NCBI GenBank assembly: GCA_023701245.1
Contig: JAMPXK010000016.1
Location: forward strand, 1-44,179
DNA from: Elusimicrobiales bacterium
GTDB lineage: Bacteria > Elusimicrobiota > Elusimicrobia > Elusimicrobiales > UBA9959
Length of the DNA: 44,179 nt
Reading direction: 5' to 3'
The notes under the pieces were generated by a model. It saw only the letters and a list, made by a program, of their open reading frames with translations, made no database searches and was not told the origin of the DNA. Shown here one piece after another: positions 8,647-14,762 of the stretch; position 1 is the first letter of the stretch, and each line of letters starts with the position of its first letter. The position numbers were made by a program, and so were the translations under genes.

Positions 8647-8760
8647 GGGGACGTTGTTGACTATTTGACTAACTATGGATGAACGAGTTTTTAAGTTGGA
8701 TAATGGAGTGTTCCCTGCCCTGAGAGGTGGAGAGTTAGTCAAATAGTCAACAACGTCCCC
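8647..8760. repeat. Perfect 28-bp inverted repeat, 58-bp core (MITE/REPIN-like)
   Basis: Arms at 8647-8674 (begins GGGGACGTTGTTGAC) and 8733-8760 are exact reverse complements over 28 bp. Each arm contains the near direct repeat TTGACTA-TTTGACTA. The 58-bp core has no ORF. It begins 7 bases after the SEC-C stop codon and ends just before a rho-independent terminator. No target duplication is obvious (TGTGAC left, TACAAA right). The form suits a non-autonomous mobile palindrome or a large RNA hairpin in the 3' untranslated region. Confidence 0.8.
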
Positions 8761-8768
8761 TACAAATT

Positions 8769-8796
8769 AAAAACCCCCGGCTTGCCGGGGGTTTTT
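8769..8796. terminator. Bidirectional rho-independent terminator
   Basis: A 12-bp stem, AAAAACCCCCGG with CCGGGGGTTTTT around a CTTG loop, lies between the convergent SEC-C gene and the minus-strand gene ending at 8815. T-tracts exist in both directions. Confidence 0.92.
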
Positions 8797-8814
8797 ATTT
8801 GGCCGAACCGGGGC

Positions 8815-9654
8815 TCAGTTCCAGGAAACGGTGGGGGTTTCGGAGATCTGCACCGGGCCGACTTCGCCTTCGGCCCGCATGTCGGGGGACAGGTCCTTGA
8901 AGTTGCCCAGGCCGTCCACGAAGTAGGAGAACGTGCCGCCGTCGGTGGCGAAGGGGGTCTTGCGGATCCAGTTGAGCGAGGACTGCAGGGCCGCCACCGG
9001 GGCCATCTTGGTGCCGATGTTCATGGGGTCGGACATCCGGACCGACAGGTCGAAATGCCAGCCCCACTTTATGTTCACGCTGATGGGCTGCACGGTGAAA
9101 TTGGTGATGTAGCGGCCGTGGATCTTGCCGTCGCCTTTGGCTTCCTCGGTGACGGCGCCGCCGGTGGCCTGGGAGATGTAGTTGCTGGCCTGGGACTTGC
9201 CGCTGTAGTCCTCGGTGCCGCCGTAGAAGAACGAGATCTTGTATTTGACGTCTATGACGTCTATGCCCATCAGGTTGGTTACCTTGTAGCGGTACACCAT
9301 CTCCTTGGGGCCTTTCCAGTCGGCCATGTTGCCCCAGTTGAAGCTGAAGCCGGGGATGGCGCTGGCGTAGGCGGAAGAGTAGGAGCCGCTGGGGGCGCCG
9401 CTGGTTATAACGCCCCAGGCCGACAGGCCGGCGTTGACGATGCCGCCGCCCGCGCCGCTTTTGTTGAAAGAAGCCAGGTTCTCCGGCATGGCCGGGGGTT
9501 GGGCGCTTCTGCCGGGTTCTACCTCGGTGAGGGTTACCTGCTCACCGGCCACTGTGAAATAGTCCTTATTCATGGCGCCGCCTTCCTGCGCGAACAGGGG
9601 GGGGACCAGGGCGAGTACCGCCGCGAGAGCCACAGAGGAGTTAAGGGTTTTCAT
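8815..9654 (-). CDS. Exported protein of unknown function
   Basis: 279 residues. A signal peptide (1-22, LFA|Q) is followed by a low-complexity stretch and a beta-rich domain (MVYRYKVTNLMGIDVIDVKY, HGRYITNFTVQPISVNIKWG, FDLSVRMSDPMNIGTKMAPV). No family is recognised. There are no Cys and no obvious catalytic cluster, so a structural or binding role is as likely as an enzyme. It is the last of three minus-strand genes for exported proteins but has its own likely promoter: -10 TAAACT at 9666-9661, 7 bases before the ATG, with TTGTGA 16 bases further upstream (9688-9683), leaving no room for a ribosome site. Confidence 0.75.
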   Translation of the reverse strand: MKTLNSSVALAAVLALVPPLFAQEGGAMNKDYFTVAGEQVTLTEVEPGRSAQPPAMPENLASFNKSGAGGGIVNAGLSAWGVITSGAPSGSYSSAYASAIPGFSFNWGNMADWKGPKEMVYRYKVTNLMGIDVIDVKYKISFFYGGTEDYSGKSQASNYISQATGGAVTEEAKGDGKIHGRYITNFTVQPISVNIKWGWHFDLSVRMSDPMNIGTKMAPVAALQSSLNWIRKTPFATDGGTFSYFVDGLGNFKDLSPDMRAEGEVGPVQISETPTVSWN

Positions 9655-9660
9655 ACATAT

Positions 9661-9688
9661 AGTTTACCCCCGGCACCGAAAGGTCACA
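9661..9688 (-). promoter_or_regulatory. Putative leaderless promoter of the 279-residue gene
   Basis: Minus strand: TTGTGA (9688-9683), 16-base spacer, TAAACT (9666-9661), ATG at 9654. Same geometry as the promoter at 4790-4817. Confidence 0.4.
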
Positions 9689-9698
9689 AGGGGTTTAA

Positions 9699-9727
9699 GG
9701 CCCAGTCGGGCCTAGGTCCTAAGGGCC
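9699..9727 (-). repeat. GC-rich GGNCCTA motif, copy 1
   Basis: Read on the minus strand it begins GGCCCTTAGGACCTA and ends CGACTGGGCC. A closely similar 27-base word lies at 37483-37509 on the plus strand. It overlaps the stop codon of the hydrolase gene and precedes the promoter of the next gene. It contains the small dyad AGGCCC-GACT-GGGCCT. Confidence 0.4.
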
Positions 9728-10713
9728 AATTTTATGGCCGACTTTATAAAGCCGACCCTGTCGAAGAACGGCAGCGGCACCCACATAATGGTGCAGAGAT
9801 GGTCCGTGCCGGCCATGTAGACATAGCGCGAGCCCGGCAGCACTGCGCTCTGGGCCGGCACCAGGCCGTCGTTCTTCAGGCCCAGGGCCAGCATATAATC
9901 GCGGAACACTTCGAAGACGGTATCGATATAGGGCAGGAAAGAGTCGTCTTTCCAGGTGCTGTAAGAGTAGAACGGCACCTGCCGGGTGAGCTCCCGTATC
10001 TCTGACTCATGGCGCTTGTGGTAATCTTCCCTGTACTTTACGCTGAGGTTCTGCAGGGACTGCTTGGAGCCGCCCAGCAGTTCCAGGAGTACGGAAGAGG
10101 GAACGGAGGTGGCGGGGCTGGCCAGCACCATGTCGGCTACGGGCGAGCCCAGGAACGGGCTCTGTACCGCGATCACCGCCAGCACCTTGCGCCGCAGGTC
10201 AGGGCGCTTTAGCAGGGCTTCCAGCGTATCCAGGCCGCCTTTGCTGTGGCCTATTACCATTACCTTGCCCGGGGCCTGCTCCAGTTCGCGGATGACCTTT
10301 CTGGCGTTGCTGTAGATGGAGGTTTCGGACTCTATGTCCACCAGGCGGCAGTCCAGCCCGCGGCCCTTCAGGAATTCCAGCTGCTCCTTGAAGTACCTGG
10401 GCACGAAAGGCAGGGCCTTCTGCCCGCCCTGGGTAGTGGCCAGGTTGGACATGAAGCCGGGGACCAGCAGTATCCGGACGTTTTTCAGGCGTGAAATTTC
10501 GGAAGAGGAAAAATCCTTGCCGGCCGAGAAAATAGCTTCGAACTCGCCGCCTACCCAGACCTCGCCCCGGTCCGGGGCCGCCTTTGCGGCGGGAAAAGCC
10601 GAGGTGTCGAGCGCCATAACGCCCGCCGCGCCGATACTTTGAAGGTCCTCGGCCGCCGCGGACGGCGCCGGGGAGAGGAGGAAAGCCGCTAAAACCAGAG
10701 TTGTTATCGTCAT
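9712..10713 (-). CDS. Exported alpha/beta-hydrolase (lipase/esterase-like)
   Basis: 333 residues. Signal peptide 1-21. An alpha/beta-hydrolase core starts with the strand VRILLVPGFMSN; the nucleophile elbow is GHSKGG with Ser157; NDGLVP supplies a plausible Asp282 and TDHLC His305, completing a Ser-Asp-His triad in the correct order. The layout (PGF oxyanion loop, GHSKGG, DGLVP) is that of PGAP1-like/triacylglycerol-lipase-like serine hydrolases. It should act outside the cytoplasmic membrane on lipids or esters; the substrate is unknown. A ribosome site AAAGGGA precedes the ATG. The start lies 15 bases after the YcbK-like gene, so the two form an operon. Confidence 0.82.
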   Translation of the reverse strand: MTITTLVLAAFLLSPAPSAAAEDLQSIGAAGVMALDTSAFPAAKAAPDRGEVWVGGEFEAIFSAGKDFSSSEISRLKNVRILLVPGFMSNLATTQGGQKALPFVPRYFKEQLEFLKGRGLDCRLVDIESETSIYSNARKVIRELEQAPGKVMVIGHSKGGLDTLEALLKRPDLRRKVLAVIAVQSPFLGSPVADMVLASPATSVPSSVLLELLGGSKQSLQNLSVKYREDYHKRHESEIRELTRQVPFYSYSTWKDDSFLPYIDTVFEVFRDYMLALGLKNDGLVPAQSAVLPGSRYVYMAGTDHLCTIMWVPLPFFDRVGFIKSAIKLALRT

Positions 10714-10728
10714 TAGTTCCCTTTGTGT

Positions 10729-11424
10729 CTACCAGCTGCGGACCCTGCCCGTATCAACGTGTACAAAGCCGTCGGAAGGATAGTAACCCACGCCGCCCGC
10801 CCGCAGTTCCCTGGCGGTATTGCGCAGTGCGGAAGTGCGAACCCCGTCTATCTTGATATCGGCGGCCCAGCCGTTCAGATGCAGGCTGGAGCTGGCTACC
10901 GCGCTGGAGTCTGCAGCCAGGGCCCCGTTCAGTTCGGGGCTGCGGTAGCCGCAGATCACGGTAACGGTCCTGCCGTTGTGGCGGTCCTGTATGGCGTCTA
11001 TGATCTCTATAAGCCGGGGAGGGACGTCCATCTCCGCGCCGGTGAGACGGCAGCGCATAAGGCGGCGGATCTTGCGCATGGCCTCGGGAATATAGCGGCC
11101 GTCGCCGTCGCGGTAGCGCACTTCCAGCGTCTCCTGGTGCCACTGGTGGTAAAGCTTCACTACCCCGTCCCCGCCCAGGTTCTCCGCGGCGGGTTCCGAG
11201 AACAGGCCTTTCTCCGCTCCCGAGGGCGGTTCGGCGTCGGCCAGGTAGGAGGCGGCTTCGGCGGCGTCCATGCCGGAGAGTTCCGCCACCGCCCGCACGG
11301 GTTCCATGGCGGGCAGGGCCATGCCGCGCAGGTCGCTGGCGCTTATTACCGCCAGCCGGAATTCCTGGGCCCCGGCGGCCTGGGCCAGGAGGATGAGAGA
11401 GAGTAGGAGTGCCGGGTGTTTCAT
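10729..11424 (-). CDS. Exported YcbK/DUF882-type peptidase M15 (peptidoglycan endopeptidase-like)
   Basis: 231 residues. Signal peptide 1-19 (AGA|Q). Residues ~88-231 match the DUF882/YcbK (MepK-like) branch of the M15 zinc peptidases: VKLYHQWHQETLEVRYRDGD, PPRLIEIIDAI, VICGYRSPELN, and the zinc site formed by His182 (SSLHLNGWAADI), Asp189 and His222 (GFVHVDTGRVRSW). All metal ligands are present, so it is likely active on peptide cross-links of peptidoglycan. Residues 20-85 are a poorly conserved spacer. Promoter TTGAAC-16-TAGACT upstream and a GGAGA ribosome site. First gene of an operon with the serine hydrolase. Confidence 0.85.
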   Translation of the reverse strand: MKHPALLLSLILLAQAAGAQEFRLAVISASDLRGMALPAMEPVRAVAELSGMDAAEAASYLADAEPPSGAEKGLFSEPAAENLGGDGVVKLYHQWHQETLEVRYRDGDGRYIPEAMRKIRRLMRCRLTGAEMDVPPRLIEIIDAIQDRHNGRTVTVICGYRSPELNGALAADSSAVASSSLHLNGWAADIKIDGVRTSALRNTARELRAGGVGYYPSDGFVHVDTGRVRSW

Positions 11425-11442
11425 AAAAGTCTCCGCTACTAT

Positions 11443-11470
11443 AGTCTAGCTCAACCGCAAAAAGGTTCAA
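11443..11470 (-). promoter_or_regulatory. Promoter of YcbK-like gene
   Basis: Minus strand: -35 TTGAAC (11470-11465), 16-base spacer, -10 TAGACT (11448-11443); expected start near 11436, 12 bases before the ATG. Confidence 0.5.
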
Positions 11471-11505
11471 GCGCCTTTGGGCCTACCCGGCGGCGAAGAC
11501 AAGGA

Positions 11506-11525
11506 CCAGGCGCGTATAGGCCTGG
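11506..11525. promoter_or_regulatory. Dyad CCAGGC-N8-GCCTGG upstream of the kinase promoter
   Basis: CCAGGC (11506-11511) pairs with GCCTGG (11520-11525); its centre is about 51 bases upstream of the predicted start of the kinase transcript. A candidate activator or operator site. Confidence 0.3.
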
Positions 11526-11531
11526 CGGCCC

Positions 11532-11560
11532 TTGACAAAAGGCGAACTTCCCTTTATCCT
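11532..11560 (+). promoter_or_regulatory. Sigma-70 promoter of the TPR-kinase gene
   Basis: Perfect -35 TTGACA (11532-11537), 17-base spacer, -10 TATCCT (11555-11560). It decides the gene start: an upstream in-frame TTG is part of the -35 box, so translation must begin at the ATG at 11592. Confidence 0.85.
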
Positions 11561-11591
11561 ATCTTGTGAGATAAGTGTATCCTTGGTATTT

Positions 11592-14048
11592 ATGAGGAAG
11601 ATACTTTCTGTACTGGTTCTCCTTTCCCTGGCGGCAGGCGCCCTGCCGGCCCCGCTATTGGCGGAGGAAGCCTCGTTGGGCGGCGCCGGGATCTCCGCCG
11701 GACCGGTGCTTGCGCCTCCTGCCGCTTCCCCTGTCGTCCCGGATAGTCCTCCCCAGGGCCGCGACGACCTGTCTATTTTCAAACGCAACGCGTCCCACAG
11801 GCCCCTGCGTTCGGCCGAGGCCCTGCTGCGCCTGCTGGACGGGCTGAAGCCGGAAGAGGTGGAGGAATTCCGGCGGCAGCATTGCGGGACCATAGCCGAA
11901 ATGATGGACGCCCTGGACCGGGCGGCGGCAGCCGGGCGGGTAAGCCGCGAAGCTTACGAGGAATTCTCCTCCAGATTTTCCAGGTTCGAGATCCCCACGG
12001 TACAGGCCCGGGCGCAGGAGCCCGCTGCCGGCGGCCAGCGGCCGGATCCCAGGCGTAACCCGGTAGTGGCGCTTGTGGACATCCGCGTCGCTGCTATTTC
12101 AGGCGACAAGGAAAAGACCGAGCAGGCTATAGCCGCCGCCAGCGCCGCTTACCCGCAGAATCCCTCCGTGCAGGCGGCCGCGGCCTCCTATTACAACGAG
12201 ACCAAAAATTACGCCATGGCGGAAAAGACCGCCACCGGCGCCATAGCGCTGGACGATAAGTCCCCCGAAGCCTACAAGGCCCGGGCGCTGGCGCGGGCTT
12301 CGCTGGAAGACCGTAAAGGCGCCATAGAAGACATCAAGAAGGCCATGGCCATAGACCCGCAGGACGAGTCCGCGCGGGTGCTCTCCGCCCTGCTGGAAAG
12401 CCGCAAGAACGCGGACAGCCTGAAGTCCGTGGCTTCCGTGGAAGATATCAAGCGCGCCCTGGGCGCCTATGACGAGGCCCCCGGGGCCGTGGAAGGCGGC
12501 GCCGCCGGTTCCGCCGGGGCCGGCCTGGCCGAAGAAGCCGCGCCCGCGCCGGACTTCGCCAAGTCCAAGGCTTACCTTAAAACCGCTCTCGCCAAGAACC
12601 GCCTGGGCGATTACGAAAGCGCCATCCGCTACGCCGGCCTGGCCCTGGAGAAAGACCCCGCCAACACCGAGGCCTACCTGGAGCGGGCCAACGCCTATAA
12701 TTTCCTGGGCCGTTACGACGACGCCGTGCGCGACGCCACCCACGTCATAGGCAAGGACCCCGCCAACCTGCAGGCTTTCAACATGCGCGCCTGGGCGCTG
12801 AACCGCAAGGGTCAAGCCGCGGCCGCGGAATCCGACGCCAGCCGTGCCATAGGGCTCAACCCCGGTTTCGCCGACGCCTGGTTCAACCGCGCCCTCGCCT
12901 ATGAAAAGCAGGGCGATTACCGGCGCATGCTGGAGGATTTCAAGCAGGCGGCTTCCTTGAGCGGGGCCTACTCGGCCCGCTACCAGGACGCGGTGGCCCA
13001 GTACGGCCCGCGCGTGCCAGGCTTCGCCGGCCAGGGTGCGGCGCTGAAGGCCGCCCGCGAGGCGGCCGGGGAGACGCCGGTCCGCGGCAAGCGCAACCCG
13101 ATGCGCCGCTTCCTGCTCACCCTTTTCTTCACGCTAACCGGCGGCGCCCTGGTGGCCATGGGCCTTATCCACGTGGTCTCTTCCGGCCGCGAGCCGGCCG
13201 CGGCCCGCGCCCGCGCCACGCATCCCGACGTGCTTTCCCCGTCGGTCTTCTACGAGGGAGTGGCTACCGGCAAGTACCGGATAGAACGCAAGCTGGGCGA
13301 GGGGGCCATGGGCGTGGTCTACGAGGCCGAAGACCAGTCGCTGGGCCGGAAAGTGGCCATCAAGAAGATGGGCGATGAGATAAAGGTGAACGACCGGGAA
13401 AAGCAGCGCTTCCTGGAGGAGGCGCGCACCGTGGCGCTGCTGCACCACCCCAACATAGTGGAGATCTATACTATTTTCGAAGAGGAAGCCAATATCTACC
13501 TGGTGTTCGAGTTCGTGGACGGGGTCACGCTGGACAAGGTGCTGGACAAGGAAGCCCGCCTGCCTTTCGACAGGGCCGCGCAGATCTTCGGCGAGACCGC
13601 CGGGGCGCTGGCTTACGCGCACTCCAAGAACATCGTGCACCGCGACCTGAAGCTTTCCAACCTTATGCTCTCCGCCGAAGGCTGGGTCAAGGTTATGGAC
13701 TTCGGCCTGGCCAGGCGCGCCAAGGAATCCATGGCCCGGGCTTCCAGGGAAGTGGTGGGCTCGCCCGCCTACATGGCCCCGGAGCAGGAGCTGGGGGCTT
13801 CGTCTCCGGAATCGGATATCTATTCGCTAGGCGTCTGTTTCTACGAGGCTCTCAGCGGCGTGCTGCCTTTCCAGGGGCCGGATTTCCACTACCAGAAGAC
13901 CCACCGCTCCTACCAGCGCCTTTCCGAGATGGTGCCCGGGCTGCCGCAGGGCGTGGACGCCGTGGTGGCCAAGTGCCTGTCCCCCTTGCCCGAAGAAAGG
14001 TTCGCCAGCGCCGAGGAATTCCGGCGCGCCCTCGACGCCATAGTCTGA
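11592..14048 (+). CDS. Exported TPR domain-membrane helix-Ser/Thr protein kinase
   Basis: 818 residues. Signal peptide 1-24 (PAPLLAEE). Residues ~150-470 hold two sets of tetratricopeptide repeats (KTATGAIALDDKSPEAYKAR; YAGLALEKDPANTEAYLERA; DASRAIGLNPGFADAWFNRA) separated by an Ala/Gly linker. A membrane helix lies at ~505-528 (LLTLFFTLTGGALVAMGLI). The C-terminal kinase (~561-815) is complete: glycine loop LGEGAMGVVYEAE, VAIKK lysine, HRDLKLSN catalytic loop (Asp ~685), DFGLA (~703), SPAYMAPEQ. With a cleaved signal peptide, TPRs would be outside and the kinase inside, the reverse order of PknB-type kinases. No ribosome site precedes the ATG. Confidence 0.9.
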   Translation: MRKILSVLVLLSLAAGALPAPLLAEEASLGGAGISAGPVLAPPAASPVVPDSPPQGRDDLSIFKRNASHRPLRSAEALLRLLDGLKPEEVEEFRRQHCGTIAEMMDALDRAAAAGRVSREAYEEFSSRFSRFEIPTVQARAQEPAAGGQRPDPRRNPVVALVDIRVAAISGDKEKTEQAIAAASAAYPQNPSVQAAAASYYNETKNYAMAEKTATGAIALDDKSPEAYKARALARASLEDRKGAIEDIKKAMAIDPQDESARVLSALLESRKNADSLKSVASVEDIKRALGAYDEAPGAVEGGAAGSAGAGLAEEAAPAPDFAKSKAYLKTALAKNRLGDYESAIRYAGLALEKDPANTEAYLERANAYNFLGRYDDAVRDATHVIGKDPANLQAFNMRAWALNRKGQAAAAESDASRAIGLNPGFADAWFNRALAYEKQGDYRRMLEDFKQAASLSGAYSARYQDAVAQYGPRVPGFAGQGAALKAAREAAGETPVRGKRNPMRRFLLTLFFTLTGGALVAMGLIHVVSSGREPAAARARATHPDVLSPSVFYEGVATGKYRIERKLGEGAMGVVYEAEDQSLGRKVAIKKMGDEIKVNDREKQRFLEEARTVALLHHPNIVEIYTIFEEEANIYLVFEFVDGVTLDKVLDKEARLPFDRAAQIFGETAGALAYAHSKNIVHRDLKLSNLMLSAEGWVKVMDFGLARRAKESMARASREVVGSPAYMAPEQELGASSPESDIYSLGVCFYEALSGVLPFQGPDFHYQKTHRSYQRLSEMVPGLPQGVDAVVAKCLSPLPEERFASAEEFRRALDAIV

Positions 14049-14064
14049 GCGGCCGCGCGCCGGG

Positions 14065-14099
14065 AAAAAAGAAGGCCCCTTAAAGGGGCCTTTCTTTTT
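14065..14099. terminator. Bidirectional terminator between kinase gene and marC
   Basis: Stem AAGGCCCCT/AGGGGCCTT with a TAA loop (14072-14092), preceded by A6 and followed by a T-rich tract, so it can end transcription from both convergent genes. Confidence 0.88.
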
Positions 14100-14112
14100 G
14101 CGCGGGTCCGCC

Positions 14113-14739
14113 TCAGTTGAAGAAAGCTTTCTTTACACCGTCTATGATGAACTGCACCGCGGTGGCCGCGAGGATAAGGCCCATCAGGCGCGTGGTGATG
14201 TTCATGGCGATAGGGTTTATGATAGAGGCCTTTTTAATGGCCACGCGGAAAATATAGTAGCAGGCCAGGCCCACCGCCAGGAAGAGCAGCAGCAGCACGG
14301 CGTCGTAAACCAGGGTCTTGGCCTTGGATTCCAGCAGTATGGCGGTGGTGATGGCGCCGGGGCCAGACAGCATGGGAATGGCCAGGGGGGTTATGGAGAC
14401 GTCGGCCTTGGCCGTGCCTTCGGCCTTTTCCTCTTCCGTCTCCTGCACGGCGGAGCGCTTGGCGCGCAGGCTGTCCAGCGAGACCAGCAGCAGCAGCAGG
14501 CCGCCGGCCATCTGGAACGCGGCGATGGTGATGCCGAAGATCCGGAACAGGGCGTTGCCGCTGGCGGCGAAAACTATCAGCACGCCGGTGGCGGTAAGAC
14601 AGGCCGTGCGCGCCATCTTGAGGCGTTCGGCCTCGGTATTGTCCGGGGTCATGGCGAAAAACGTGGGCACCGCCGCCAGGGGGTTGATGATGGCGAACAG
14701 CGAACCGGCGCTCATCAGGGCGAAGTTGAGTATTTCCAT
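14113..14739 (-). CDS. MarC/UPF0056 family membrane protein
   Basis: 208 residues from the ATG at 14739; a TTG nine bases upstream is possible but lacks a ribosome site. Six hydrophobic segments are visible, with family hallmarks SLFAIINPLAAVPTFFAMT near the N-terminus, FQMAGGLLLLLVSLDSL, and PLAIPMLSGPGAITTAILL in the second half. MarC-like proteins (YchE, YhgN) are inner-membrane proteins, some linked to amino-acid transport, most with no proven substrate. A charged loop (QETEEEKAEGTAKAD) lies between the two halves. Downstream of the pseudo-phosphoesterase gene, with a possible -10 TATACT (14758-14753) of its own. Confidence 0.9.
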   Translation of the reverse strand: MEILNFALMSAGSLFAIINPLAAVPTFFAMTPDNTEAERLKMARTACLTATGVLIVFAASGNALFRIFGITIAAFQMAGGLLLLLVSLDSLRAKRSAVQETEEEKAEGTAKADVSITPLAIPMLSGPGAITTAILLESKAKTLVYDAVLLLLFLAVGLACYYIFRVAIKKASIINPIAMNITTRLMGLILAATAVQFIIDGVKKAFFN

Positions 14740-14762
14740 ATAAGGCAACGCTAGTATATAAA

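Noticed and set aside
11532-11591. TTG start 20 codons upstream of the kinase ATG
   Set aside because: The TTG is part of a TTGACA -35 box with a matched -10, so it lies outside the transcript.
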